From: Clostridiaceae bacterium
Lineage (GTDB): Bacteria; Bacillota; Clostridia; Oscillospirales; Butyricicoccaceae
Direction of reading: 5' to 3'
DNA: 39,025 bases
NCBI GenBank assembly: GCA_009911355.1
Contig: QXXE01000038.1
Location: forward strand, 1 to 39,025
The position numbers and the translations under genes are program-made. Position 1 is the stretch's first letter. Every line of letters begins with the position of its first letter. The notes beneath the pieces are model-generated. The model had not been told where the DNA came from and ran no database searches. It saw nothing but the letters and a program-made list of their open reading frames with translations. Positions 21,056-27,989 of this stretch are shown here, one piece after another.

Positions 21056-21298
21056 TCAGTGAATGTCCAGATCTTCGGTCGTAATGCCAAGCGCCGACAA
21101 CTTTGCCTTTACAGTTTTGATCTGATAGTCGATTTCTTTGTCTTTATCGACCGCAGATTTGATTCGCTGTAAATCGGTGTAGTTTTCGATCAGCATGGTC
21201 ATTTGCTCCTTTTCGGTCATACCATCCACCTCCTTCCATAAAGGGGGTTGCGATTTTCGCGCAGGAGAATGAGTTCCACTTTTGATTTCCTCGGCCAT
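21056..21298 (-). CDS. Duplicated 80-residue helical protein, copy 2
   Basis: MAEEIKSGTHSPARKSQPPL, WKEVDGMTEKEQMTMLIENY, TDLQRIKSAVDKDKEIDYQI, KTVKAKLSALGITTEDLDIH. It is the same length and fold as copy 1 at 19348-19590, with conserved start and end and a more variable centre. AAGGAGG lies about 10 bases upstream. It has its own promoter (21332-21360) and terminator. Keeping promoter, gene and terminator together indicates that a whole transcription unit was duplicated. Confidence 0.75.
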   Translation of the reverse strand: MAEEIKSGTHSPARKSQPPLWKEVDGMTEKEQMTMLIENYTDLQRIKSAVDKDKEIDYQIKTVKAKLSALGITTEDLDIH

Positions 21299-21331
21299 GA
21301 CCTTAACACCTCCTTGAATGTGTATAAGATC

Positions 21332-21360
21332 ATTGTAGCATAGGACTGAGTAAATATCAA
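21332..21360 (-). promoter_or_regulatory. Sigma-A promoter of the 80-residue gene, copy 2
   Basis: On the minus strand TTGATA (21360-21355), a 17-base spacer ending TGC, and TACAAT (21337-21332). The -35, spacing and extended -10 match copy 1. The -35 box overlaps the stop region of the upstream gene ending at 21362. Confidence 0.85.
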
Positions 21361-21361
21361 T

Positions 21362-21673
21362 TCACATAGCGGGAGCTCTCTTGATTAAATCGACGACCCC
21401 GTGTTTTGATGGCCAAACCATTCCGTCATCAGGATCGCCGATCTCTTTCAGAAGAGCCGACCGGCTTATCAAATCATCGGATTCCTGCTGACAGATTGCA
21501 AGGAAGTCGGCTTTAGATTTCTCTTTGATTTCCGCAGAGACGGTCTCCGAAGCCAGCTCGTGTGTCCATACCGACCTTCCAAGTTTGTCCTCGATGTATT
21601 CGTGCAGATCGTCAAAATCGCACATTAAAACGTCGGTATACGCCGAGACAACGATTTTTTCTTGTTTGGTCAT
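21362..21673 (-). CDS. Phage protein of unknown function (103 residues)
   Basis: It starts MTKQEKIVVSAYTDVLMCDF with GGAGG 7 bases upstream; the longer frame from 21802 runs through the preceding gene. DDLHEYIEDKLGRSVWTHEL followed by EIKEKSKADFLAIC is a conserved block I recall from Clostridia phages, with an acidic helix and a G-R-x-V-W/Y-T-H-E motif. The C-terminal part SRSALLKEIGDPDDGMVWPS, VVDLIKRAPAM resembles a segment often found at the end of phage proteins. Function unknown. It overlaps the preceding gene by 4 bases. Confidence 0.65.
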   Translation of the reverse strand: MTKQEKIVVSAYTDVLMCDFDDLHEYIEDKLGRSVWTHELASETVSAEIKEKSKADFLAICQQESDDLISRSALLKEIGDPDDGMVWPSKHGVVDLIKRAPAM

Positions 21674-21960
21674 GTCGGGTCCTCCATGAATCTCAGAGCC
21701 GATGCCTGTTCCGCAGCCGAAGCCGCACTTTGGGCAACATCTCTCATAATCGGCATCTTTCCTGAGAAATAGGAGCATTCCAGGCTGACAGGCCGAATCC
21801 ACGAAATATCACGGAGGTTGATGAAGGAACGATCCCCGGTACCGACCGTAACCTCATCGATTGCTTTTTGTGCCGCAAGAAACTGCGCCTTAAAGGAACA
21901 GACCTGGAGGTGGTTGCAGTGAGTGCATTGAGTCTCTTTTACGCCACACACTTCAGTCAT
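21670..21960 (-). CDS. Cys-rich phage protein of unknown function (96 residues)
   Basis: The chosen start is ATG 21960: MTEVCGVKETQCTHCNHLQV, CSFKAQFLAAQKAIDEVTVG. The spacing C-x7-C-x2-C-x5-C suggests a small zinc-binding knuckle. A middle block (FINLRDISWIRPVSLECSYF) precedes a helical Ala-rich tail. GAAGGA lies 6 bases upstream. It overlaps the preceding membrane protein by 8 bases and the next gene by 4 bases, so it is firmly within the operon. I recall the CxxC-type start from other phage proteins, without known function. Confidence 0.65.
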   Translation of the reverse strand: MTEVCGVKETQCTHCNHLQVCSFKAQFLAAQKAIDEVTVGTGDRSFINLRDISWIRPVSLECSYFSGKMPIMRDVAQSAASAAEQASALRFMEDPT

Positions 21961-22132
21961 CCTCCTTCCTTCGGCAGCATTCATCATTGGAGTTTGTATG
22001 GGGAAACTCGCTCCAAGAGGGGTATTTGTATTCCGTGTGGTGCTCGATGCACTTACAGATACGATTGACAATCGCATAGACATATAAGTACACCAGCAAA
22101 ATGACGACTATCGTCATAATGAATTTGTCCAT
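21953..22132 (-). CDS. 59-residue single-span membrane protein
   Basis: ATG 22132 to TGA 21953 encodes MDKFIMTIVVILLVYLYVYA, IVNRICKCIEHHTEYKYPSW, SEFPHTNSNDECCRRKEDD. Residues 5-22 form a strong membrane anchor; the tail is cytoplasmic and Cys/His-containing (CKC, HH, CC). The upstream gene ends 4 bases before this start, so its site AAGAAGG.. is inside that gene's Lys-rich end. Function unknown. Confidence 0.6.
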   Translation of the reverse strand: MDKFIMTIVVILLVYLYVYAIVNRICKCIEHHTEYKYPSWSEFPHTNSNDECCRRKEDD

Positions 22133-22135
22133 GGC

Positions 22136-22690
22136 TTACTTCTCCTTTTTCTTGGGTGATCGCTTTCCGCGTTTCATTGCTAACTCCAAAGCATCCCCAC
22201 CGACATCGTCGTCCTTCGGCTTCCTTTTCTTCTTCGCCTCGCACTTCGCCACGGCCTCGTCATAGTCGTATCCAATGGCTGTCTGGTACTTCTTCGCAAT
22301 GGAACGCAACTTGTCAGCAGTTACCTCGTTGACGGCCCGATGGTAAGCATCCAAACCCCACTCGTCACAGACTAACTCCAACAATCTGGCATAGTCCATG
22401 AACACGTTGACGATTTTGTAAATATCACCGGGGCAGGTTCTGATCTCACGCTCTCCATCAAGGTCGCGATACCGAAGTATGACTTCTGCTGTAAACTTGT
22501 CCATCTCTATGGTTCTGGAGATAATAGGCTCAAATGTTTCACGGTGGTGGTCACCGGGAGCAGGTGCTGGTTTGAGAGCTTTGGGCGATGCCGGTTGGGG
22601 AAGTTGAAGAAACGCTGGCCCGGTAGGGAGAGGTATCGGTTTCCACGGGGCTAACCTTCCAAATATCTTTTTATTGGGTTTGTCTTTCAC
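22136..22690 (-). CDS. Phage protein of unknown function with basic tail (184 residues)
   Basis: It starts at GTG 22690 with GGAGG 7 bases upstream: MKDKPNKKIFGRLAPWKPIP. Residues 20-50 are Pro/Ala-rich and disordered. The core (residues 55-145) reads RTIEMDKFTAEVILRYRDLD, GEREIRTCPGDIYKIVNVFM, DYARLLELVCDEWGLDAYHR, then EVTADKLRSIAKKYQTAIGY. The tail is very basic (KKKRKPKDDD, KRGKRSPKKKEK), which suggests nucleic-acid contact. I do not recognise the fold. Confidence 0.65.
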   Translation of the reverse strand: MKDKPNKKIFGRLAPWKPIPLPTGPAFLQLPQPASPKALKPAPAPGDHHRETFEPIISRTIEMDKFTAEVILRYRDLDGEREIRTCPGDIYKIVNVFMDYARLLELVCDEWGLDAYHRAVNEVTADKLRSIAKKYQTAIGYDYDEAVAKCEAKKKRKPKDDDVGGDALELAMKRGKRSPKKKEK

Positions 22691-22898
22691 TGTTTGACCT
22701 CCTTAAAGCCAGACCCTCTTCCATACCTTGACGAAACCAATCACAAATTTGGTCACCTTCGCAACAAGAATATAAAGAGGGAGACCATAGCGGAAACAGC
22801 TTATAGATGAGGGGTATCCGTTCAAAGAATACCCCTCGATCAAAACCGTAGTTCTTAAAAAGCCAACGATTATACGCTAATTTGAGCCGTTTAATCAT
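22671..22898 (-). CDS. Small basic protein of unknown function
   Basis: A 75-residue protein: MIKRLKLAYNRWLFKNYGFD, RGVFFERIPLIYKLFPLWSP, then SCCEGDQICDWFRQGMEEGL. The ATG lies within the end of the previous gene (8-base overlap) and no good ribosome binding site is visible, so it probably depends on translational coupling. It overlaps the next gene by 20 bases. The Trp/Phe-rich first half may lie on a membrane or bind a partner. Confidence 0.5.
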   Translation of the reverse strand: MIKRLKLAYNRWLFKNYGFDRGVFFERIPLIYKLFPLWSPSLYSCCEGDQICDWFRQGMEEGLALRRSNSERQTQ

Positions 22899-23808
22899 GG
22901 TTCAGGCGTTGGGATTGAAGAGGCGGGTCACACAGTTTTGCCTGCTCCAACAGGAATTCAGTAATTTGGTCATCACTCCACTGCTTGGCCCTCAGCTTGG
23001 CAATCGCTGCCGTAAGCGCATTACTCTTGTCCTTCTCGGTTGCATTGCAGGTGATGATCTCACTGTAGGGCAGGCTCTCAATCCACTTGCAGACCTCCCG
23101 CCACTCATCCAGCTTGTGGTTGCGCCGGTGCTGGTAGATGTTAGCCAGAACTTCGTAGTTCAGCATCACTGTCCGCTTCTGGTTGTAGGTGGAGGGAAGA
23201 AGCTGAATCATCTGCCACCAACAGTTCTTCTTAGCGGCAGTAAGTGATTCATCTGTTAAACCGCTGGCTTTCGGAGTCGCTCTCCATGCTGATTCGTCGA
23301 TCTTTGAAAGCTCCAGATACTTCTCCCGCCAGTAATTGAGACAGTTGATCTTAAGCTTCAAAAGATCAAGAGAGGAGAAGTGATATTCAGTAGGAGCATA
23401 GCATGTGAGCACCCTATTGGTATTCAGATGCTCATGGCTGAAGTCCTCCAGTGTGAACTCTTTGGCGTGGATCTTGTGCATGGTGGAGCAGGAGTTGGCG
23501 ACCGTACCAACCTTATAGGTGTCGAACTCCTTCCACCAGTAGAGCGGGGCGGTGATGTCAACGTACACCGCAATCATGCGGCGATACTTGGCGTGAACCG
23601 GGCCGCCAGCGGCAAGGCGCTTCATCAGGTCGCGGTCGTTGGGGCCAGCTTGGAACGCGCAATTATGCTCAGTGCAGTAAATTCCACAATCATCGCAATT
23701 ACCGGAACAATATCCACTGTCCGACCGCTCCCAGCTGTTCATTGGGTTGCGCATTCCGCGGATGGCGGGTTCCAGGCCCGTGATTTTGGTTTTCTCAATC
23801 AGGATCAT
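22891..23808 (-). CDS. ThyX-like (flavin-dependent thymidylate synthase family) protein
   Basis: A 305-residue protein. ITGLEPAIRGMRNPMNSWER, then DRDLMKRLAAGGPVHAKYRR, then MIAVYVDITAPLYWWKEFDT, YKVGTVANSCSTMHKI form a series I associate with phage ThyX homologues; VMLNYEVLANIYQHRRNHKL and EWREVCKWIESLPYSEII follow where ThyX has its helical R-x-x-H-R-like region. The canonical R-H-R-x7-S signature is not exact, so it may be divergent or inactive. A Cys cluster (CSGNCDDCGIYCTEHNC, residues 34-50) is an unusual N-terminal addition, perhaps zinc-binding. AAGGAGG is 8 bases upstream. A thymidylate role would fit the NrdDG/MazG set. Confidence 0.5.
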   Translation of the reverse strand: MILIEKTKITGLEPAIRGMRNPMNSWERSDSGYCSGNCDDCGIYCTEHNCAFQAGPNDRDLMKRLAAGGPVHAKYRRMIAVYVDITAPLYWWKEFDTYKVGTVANSCSTMHKIHAKEFTLEDFSHEHLNTNRVLTCYAPTEYHFSSLDLLKLKINCLNYWREKYLELSKIDESAWRATPKASGLTDESLTAAKKNCWWQMIQLLPSTYNQKRTVMLNYEVLANIYQHRRNHKLDEWREVCKWIESLPYSEIITCNATEKDKSNALTAAIAKLRAKQWSDDQITEFLLEQAKLCDPPLQSQRLNHD

Positions 23809-24077
23809 GTATTTTCCTCCTTGAACTTATCAAATTCCTCCAAAACGGAATGTTCCTCGTCGGTAAATTTGATTTCGGTCGGGTCAACACGGTGAACACC
23901 ATCTGCGAGCTCAACAATCCCAAAAATCTTGCTGAATACCCCAGCCGGAGCTCCGCCAATCATAGGGCTGGCTTCCAAAGGCTTAGAGTAAAACTCCCAA
24001 GTGTGGAAATAACCGGTGTGACCATTCACTTCACAAATTCGTGTTTCCCAACGTATACTCATGTTCATTCCAGCCAT
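23805..24077 (-). CDS. Small phage protein of unknown function
   Basis: A 90-residue protein: MAGMNMSIRWETRICEVNGH, TGYFHTWEFYSKPLEASPMI, then GVFSKIFGIVELADGVHRVD and an acidic helical end. The beta-rich start looks like a small sheet. GAGG lies about 9 bases upstream, and two further in-frame ATGs follow. The stop overlaps the next start by 4 bases (ATGA). No function recognised. Confidence 0.6.
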   Translation of the reverse strand: MAGMNMSIRWETRICEVNGHTGYFHTWEFYSKPLEASPMIGGAPAGVFSKIFGIVELADGVHRVDPTEIKFTDEEHSVLEEFDKFKEENT

Positions 24078-24082
24078 AGTGC

Positions 24083-24436
24083 TTACCTCTTCTCCACCAG
24101 CTTCTTATACAACTCTTCGGCCTCCTTACCTTGGAACTGATTGATGATTTGGACTTTACCATCGGATTCTTTACGTCCGATGATGAGAACAGCAATGTCG
24201 CCATGCGTGTGGTCAAAACCAGTCAGAAGGGTATCGGAATCTTTCTTTTTACCTGCCAAGCCAATCATGTTGACCAAAATATCAAGGTTCACGGTATTTG
24301 CGCGTAGACCTTGAATAATTGCATCCATACCATCTTTGGAAAGGTATTTCTGAGGAAGTATGCCATTATTCCCGGGGAGAAGTTTCTTCGCCTTTTCCAG
24401 AAGAGTGATGGTCTTTTCGCTGGCCAACACCTTCAT
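24083..24436 (-). CDS. Phage protein of unknown function (117 residues)
   Basis: MKVLASEKTITLLEKAKKLL, PGNNGILPQKYLSKDGMDAI, IQGLRANTVNLDILVNMIGL, then DSDTLLTGFDHTHGDIAVLI and GRKESDGKVQIINQFQGKEA. It is alpha/beta with a final beta hairpin and helix. The start overlaps the previous stop (ATGA), with GGAGAAG upstream. I find no catalytic motif. It is in the same operon as the 349-residue protein. Confidence 0.6.
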   Translation of the reverse strand: MKVLASEKTITLLEKAKKLLPGNNGILPQKYLSKDGMDAIIQGLRANTVNLDILVNMIGLAGKKKDSDTLLTGFDHTHGDIAVLIIGRKESDGKVQIINQFQGKEAEELYKKLVEKR

Positions 24437-25482
24437 TTCTTCTCCACCTTCTTAGCCTTCCGCTCGTCGAATTCGGCCTTCTCAATTTGAACCATCTCGC
24501 CGTCGACTTCCTTGAAGTAGCGGTTCAGCTCCACCTTCTTACCATCCGGTGTGGTGAAGTAGAGATAACCGACGGTGTCATAGTCGCCGTTCTTGGGATC
24601 AACGAGGAAGTCATCCACCACGACCTTGAACTTCTTGCTGGACGGGAGATAGGGAAGGGTGATCGGAAATATCTTGTCAATCAACCGGGTCATGAAGCCG
24701 TTCGTAAACGTCACATCAGGGCTATTCGCATTCACCCCGCAGACACGGTTGGTATCGCTCAGAGTCACGGTGCCATCCTCCGCCACCTCTTTGAAGAGGG
24801 AAGACATCCGTTTGCACTGGTAACGCTTGGTCTTACTGCCTTTGAAGAAAATCTCCGAGATATCCGTCCAAATATCAGGCGTGTCCTCGATGGGAGTAAG
24901 GCAGCGCCCATCAATCAGGCGGTTGAGGATGCTCTTAGTCATCTGGATGCTGAAGCCAGAGTGACCATCACTGGACAGGCTGTTGAATGCCCGAAACGCA
25001 CTCTTATAACACGCAGCACCATAATTCCAGTCATCCGTACCATCAGAGGCTTCCTTTTCAGCCTGAATAGCCAGCTCAATTTCCTTAGCGGCCCAGCTGG
25101 ACATCGTGTCCTTTTCCGGATCGGGAGTCAGCGACAACAGCCTTTCGACATCCTTGTCGGTATGGCCGTCCCACTCAGGGGCCTTCTCCAGCTCCTGGCA
25201 GCGGAAAATATCCCAATCCTTATCCTCATAGTGGTAGGTGTACTGGCCCTTCGGTGTATTGATGCCGACGACAAACCAGCCGCCACCGAACGGGGGCTCA
25301 CCATCATGGTGCTTGTGGGACTTCCAAGCCAGATGCGGGAAGGCGTTGACCAGGGCGGCAGACAGAATCAGCCGCTGGTGGTAGAGGGAGTTGAAGGTGT
25401 GAAAGCCGTCGCTCACCTCACCGATGTCACCCAGCTTTTCCAGCGGGATGTTGTTATCTTTGCAGAATTGTTTCAGTTCCAT
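24433..25482 (-). CDS. Conserved phage protein with WDGHT N-terminal domain (349 residues)
   Basis: The N-terminal 120 residues (VSDGFHTFNSLYHQRLILSA, HLAWKSHKHHDGEPPFGGGW, FVVGINTPKGQYTYHYEDKD, ELEKAPEWDGHTDKDVERLL) are a module I recall as widespread in phages, beginning with DGFHTFxxLYxHR and ending WDGHT; its function is unknown. Residues 160-330 (FNSLSSDGHSGFSIQMTKSI, RLIDGRCLTPIED, GVNANSPDVTFTNGFMTRLI, YDTVGYLYFTTPDGKKVELN) belong to a second conserved block found as a separate or fused protein in Clostridia phages. AAAGGAG lies 8 bases upstream. Confidence 0.7.
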   Translation of the reverse strand: MELKQFCKDNNIPLEKLGDIGEVSDGFHTFNSLYHQRLILSAALVNAFPHLAWKSHKHHDGEPPFGGGWFVVGINTPKGQYTYHYEDKDWDIFRCQELEKAPEWDGHTDKDVERLLSLTPDPEKDTMSSWAAKEIELAIQAEKEASDGTDDWNYGAACYKSAFRAFNSLSSDGHSGFSIQMTKSILNRLIDGRCLTPIEDTPDIWTDISEIFFKGSKTKRYQCKRMSSLFKEVAEDGTVTLSDTNRVCGVNANSPDVTFTNGFMTRLIDKIFPITLPYLPSSKKFKVVVDDFLVDPKNGDYDTVGYLYFTTPDGKKVELNRYFKEVDGEMVQIEKAEFDERKAKKVEKK

Positions 25483-25513
25483 GTTTTTTCTCCTTTCAAT
25501 TTGCTGGAAAACG

Positions 25514-25522
25514 TGCTATACT
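25514..25522 (+). promoter_or_regulatory. Rightward extended -10 promoter before the 25547 gene
   Basis: TGC-TATACT forms an extended -10; the -35 at 17 bases (TTTCAA) is weak. The start codon of the rightward gene is 25 bases downstream, the same distance as for its paralogue at 18743. Confidence 0.6.
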
Positions 25523-25546
25523 CTCCAGGTATTGGAGGTGTCGAAT

Positions 25547-25852
25547 ATGCAACTTACAAACGAAGAATATAATGTTCTTCTCAGTTGGGCAGAAAGAAAT
25601 TTTACGCCGATCAAAAGTATCAACGAAGAAGTATGTGCATACACAATTCACGGCATATTTGAGCGTCTTTACGATAAAGGGTTCTATGTTACAGAGCATG
25701 ATGTAATTCGCGCCATGAAGGACTGTGGTTATCAAGCCGTGCAACGTGATGGGCAAACCTATTTCAACATTTCCAGTCGATCCCGAGCGATTCAAATATT
25801 TCGCTCTTCTCTCGGAGTTCCGTCAAAGGATCGCAAATTTGAATGGATGTAG
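25547..25852 (+). CDS. Rightward small protein, second copy of a convergent gene pair
   Basis: A 101-residue protein with GGAGG 8 bases upstream. MQLTNEEYNVLLSWAERNFT, PIKSINEEVCAYTIHGIFER, LYDKGFYVTEHDVIRAMKDC, GYQAVQRDGQTYFNISSRSR. It shares with the 18743 gene the N-terminal helix, GFYxT block, M-K/Q-D-C-G-Y turn and I-S-S/R-R-S end. The shape suggests a small HTH-type nucleic-acid binding protein. Its last 89 bases overlap, tail to tail, the P-loop gene at 25764, and the antisense frame over this gene is a shadow. Confidence 0.75.
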   Translation: MQLTNEEYNVLLSWAERNFTPIKSINEEVCAYTIHGIFERLYDKGFYVTEHDVIRAMKDCGYQAVQRDGQTYFNISSRSRAIQIFRSSLGVPSKDRKFEWM

Positions 25853-26066
25853 ATTCCCATTCCTCGATCACCCGGGTATAGCCGATTGAACGCAATACAT
25901 CGGCGAGAGTTGATTTCCCCGTGGGTCCAGAAGGTCCACCTATGACAATCCATTGACGCCGTCTCATAGCCGTAGTAAGGGCTTTTGCCTTTTTAGAACC
26001 CAAAAGCTCGACAAAATATTCCTGCACCCTTGGGGGTGTCCGTTTCCATGAAAAATCATGAGGCAT
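25764..26066 (-). CDS. Mini P-loop NTPase, second copy of a convergent gene pair
   Basis: A 100-residue protein: MPHDFSWKRTPPRVQEYFVE, LLGSKKAKALTTAMRRRQWI, then VIGGPSGPTGKSTLADVLRS with Walker A G-P-S-G-P-T-G-K-S-T and IGYTRVIEEWEST. It has the same layout as the 18990 gene (helix, strand, P-loop, helix, short second strand) and ends without a Walker B. GGAGG lies 7 bases upstream. The frame overlaps the previous gene by 11 bases and the rightward gene by 89 bases. Confidence 0.78.
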   Translation of the reverse strand: MPHDFSWKRTPPRVQEYFVELLGSKKAKALTTAMRRRQWIVIGGPSGPTGKSTLADVLRSIGYTRVIEEWESTSIQICDPLTELREKSEIFESLGIDWKC

Positions 26067-26352
26067 TCGAGTTCCTCCATTCTTTCTGTTTCTCTTTCAC
26101 CATCTTCCGGAATTCTTTGCTATGTATTCGGAGAATATTATCAAGGATGATAGTGTTGACCTGTTTTGTGTTCATAGGCATGGCGGTGTACCAATCTGCT
26201 CCCAAAAACACATCACATAGACAGTTTACGACCAGCTGAGGATCTGTCTCAGGAGGACATAGTTCATCGGGATGCTCTTTTTCAAATTGATACAGAATAT
26301 CAACAAATTTGCGGATGTCCTTGCTTTCAGGGTTTTTTCTTCTGAACAACAT
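26056..26352 (-). CDS. Phage protein of unknown function (98 residues)
   Basis: From ATG 26352 (AGAGGTGG 4 bases upstream): MLFRRKNPESKDIRKFVDIL, YQFEKEHPDELCPPETDPQL, VVNCLCDVFLGADWYTAMPM, NTKQVNTIILDNILRIHSKE. It is all helical, with a conserved central WYTAMPMNTKQVNTIIL segment that I recall from phage proteins, function unknown. The longer frame from 26406 lies in the previous gene. It is translationally overlapped with the P-loop gene. Confidence 0.6.
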   Translation of the reverse strand: MLFRRKNPESKDIRKFVDILYQFEKEHPDELCPPETDPQLVVNCLCDVFLGADWYTAMPMNTKQVNTIILDNILRIHSKEFRKMVKEKQKEWRNSNAS

Positions 26353-26363
26353 CAAGCCACCTC

Positions 26364-27236
26364 TTAGCAGTACACCTGAAGGAGATTGCCGTTCTGCCAG
26401 AGCCAAGCCATATGGGCGCAGTTGAAGCGGATGAACTGATAATCGGTCGCGTCATAGTAGGGCGTGCCGATGATATGAGTCCGCCCGGTCTCAAATCCCC
26501 ATTCCTCACAGATTTTGATAAGAGCTGCTTCCTCAGTTATCTCGGTGGAGCAGTTGTTTACAGTCCATTTATCCCGTCCGGTCTGCCAGGCAACAATCGC
26601 TTCCGGGGTATCGAGACACCAGTGGAAGTGCGCATAGTTAAGAACTTCACCTGGGCGGAGTTTCTTTTCTTCGACAAGGTCGACGAGAGCGTTATACACA
26701 TCGGTTGCCGGATCACTCGGCTGCTTTTCAGCCTCAATGAGAAACTCTTCCAAAGAGATCAAAATATCATGAGCCGCTTTCCAGTGCCGTTCGTACCCCG
26801 CTTGCAATGCTTCCCGCGTTTCATACCGGTACCCGTTATCAAGGACAAACTTGTCAAAATCTGAAAGTTTGCTGAAATCTTTTGTGTTTTCCTTGATTTT
26901 TGCAGTAAGTTCATCCCCGTAGTGCAGCGGCCCTCCGCTCAGATACTCGATGTTACACTCATCGTCGAGAATTGCGGTTTTGATATTGACACCACGGAGA
27001 ATCTCTCCAAGCTCATCGATCAAATACGGCCCTTTATGCCCACGAGCCCAGCCATTTTGGGTAAAGCGGCTCCAATTAACAGGCTCCGGAATATCCAGGC
27101 CCATCTCTTTAGCCAAAGTCTTGATATAAGCAGCACCATGCTCCGTTGGGGCTACGATGATTCCTTCACCGGCCGCCGACATCTTAATCAAGTGTGTCGT
27201 TTTGCCCTGCTGGCGTTTTCCAATCAAAATATCCAT
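26364..27236 (-). CDS. P-loop NTPase of phage type (290 residues)
   Basis: The N-terminal MDILIGKRQQGKTTHLIKMS carries Walker A GKRQQGKTT (residues 6-14). Two further conserved strands are GIIVAPTEHGAAYIKTLAKE and GPYLIDELGEILRG, the latter a Walker B-like YLIDEL. The region after residue 100 is helical and Glu/Lys-rich. The C-terminal part reads NYAHFHWCLDTPEAIVAWQT, IKICEEWGFETGRTHIIGTP. The N-terminal half resembles short phage ATPases that act with recombination or packaging, but the exact partner is unknown. AGAGGTG precedes the ATG. Confidence 0.65.
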   Translation of the reverse strand: MDILIGKRQQGKTTHLIKMSAAGEGIIVAPTEHGAAYIKTLAKEMGLDIPEPVNWSRFTQNGWARGHKGPYLIDELGEILRGVNIKTAILDDECNIEYLSGGPLHYGDELTAKIKENTKDFSKLSDFDKFVLDNGYRYETREALQAGYERHWKAAHDILISLEEFLIEAEKQPSDPATDVYNALVDLVEEKKLRPGEVLNYAHFHWCLDTPEAIVAWQTGRDKWTVNNCSTEITEEAALIKICEEWGFETGRTHIIGTPYYDATDYQFIRFNCAHMAWLWQNGNLLQVYC

Positions 27237-27245
27237 ATGGCACCT

Positions 27246-27518
27246 CTACTTCAGAAAAGCGATGGCCCGGGCCGCCGAATCGCGACCGTTGTCCCGCTCA
27301 TAGAGGCGCTCGTCAAACTCATCGCCAGAGAGGTCAACCTTAAGGACCCGTCCGTACAAGTAGTCGAAGTAGGTGCCATGCTTGAGCAACTCACGGCAGT
27401 GCGGCACGGTAACTGTCCCATCCGGAACGGCCTGAAGAAAGCCCATTCCCTGAACATGGGAAGCATCATACAAGGCTTTCAGAACCTTAGCCTTATCAAG
27501 GCCCTTGATGTTAATCAT
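27246..27518 (-). CDS. Small conserved phage protein (90 residues)
   Basis: MINIKGLDKAKVLKALYDAS, HVQGMGFLQAVPDGTVTVPH, CRELLKHGTYFDYLYGRVLK, VDLSGDEFDERLYERDNGRD. The pattern (LDKAxVLxALYxAS, QGMGFLQ, YFDYLxGRVxKVDLSGD) is a small protein family I recall as common in phages and mobile elements of Firmicutes and Bacteroidetes, without an assigned activity. AAAGGAG lies 9 bases upstream, directly after the terminator at 27548-27573. Confidence 0.75.
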   Translation of the reverse strand: MINIKGLDKAKVLKALYDASHVQGMGFLQAVPDGTVTVPHCRELLKHGTYFDYLYGRVLKVDLSGDEFDERLYERDNGRDSAARAIAFLK

Positions 27519-27547
27519 ACACTTTTCTCCTTTTCAGAAATATAAAA

Positions 27548-27573
27548 GAGAGCCCCAGTTTCCCAGAGCCCTC
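27548..27573 (-). terminator. Terminator between the 27589 and 27246 genes
   Basis: GAGGGCTCTGG pairs with CTGGGGCTCTC (11 positions including GU wobbles), GAAA loop, followed on the minus strand by TTTTATATTTC. The downstream gene's ribosome binding site comes immediately after the U-tract. Confidence 0.8.
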
Positions 27574-27588
27574 TTTCTGTGATTAAGG

Positions 27589-27975
27589 TTAGCCGAGCTG
27601 GTTCAGCATGGCCTGAAGCTCCTCCGGAGTCTTGTTGCGCAGGTCCGCATCCTGCTTTTCGGCGAGAATGCCGAGAATCTTCTGCTTCTGATCGTGGTTC
27701 TCCTTGGCACGCTCTGCCTGCTTGGCCTCCTCAAGCTTGGTATTGACGATGTGCTTGATGATCTCGATCTTGGTCGCCAGGGCCTCATCCTCCGGCGTGC
27801 GGGTATTCAGAAGGCTTTCCTCCTGCGCCTTCTTCTCCTGGGACTTGAGCGTCTTGAAAATGTCGTCCAACCGCTGGACGGACAGATCCCAGAGATCCTC
27901 CGTGGCGATGACACCCTTATAGGGGTACCGGAACTTGTTGCGAACTGCAACCTCAAACATCTTGTTAGCTTCCAT
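27589..27975 (-). CDS. Helical phage protein (128 residues)
   Basis: MEANKMFEVAVRNKFRYPYK, GVIATEDLWDLSVQRLDDIF, KTLKSQEKKAQEESLLNTRT, then EIIKHIVNTKLEEAKQAERA and EKQDADLRNKTPEELQAMLN. A short beta start (FRYPYKGVIATEDLWDL) is followed by a coiled coil and an end resembling a ribosome- or partner-binding tail. I recall it as a conserved companion of the 681-residue protein in phages. AAGGAGG lies upstream. Function unknown. Confidence 0.7.
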   Translation of the reverse strand: MEANKMFEVAVRNKFRYPYKGVIATEDLWDLSVQRLDDIFKTLKSQEKKAQEESLLNTRTPEDEALATKIEIIKHIVNTKLEEAKQAERAKENHDQKQKILGILAEKQDADLRNKTPEELQAMLNQLG

Positions 27976-27989
27976 TTTACATATCCTCC

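Noticed and set aside
24487..25572. Rightward frame of 361 codons opposite the WDGHT protein
   Set aside because: It is an antisense shadow; the leftward gene has a strong site, ATGA coupling and recognised conserved blocks.
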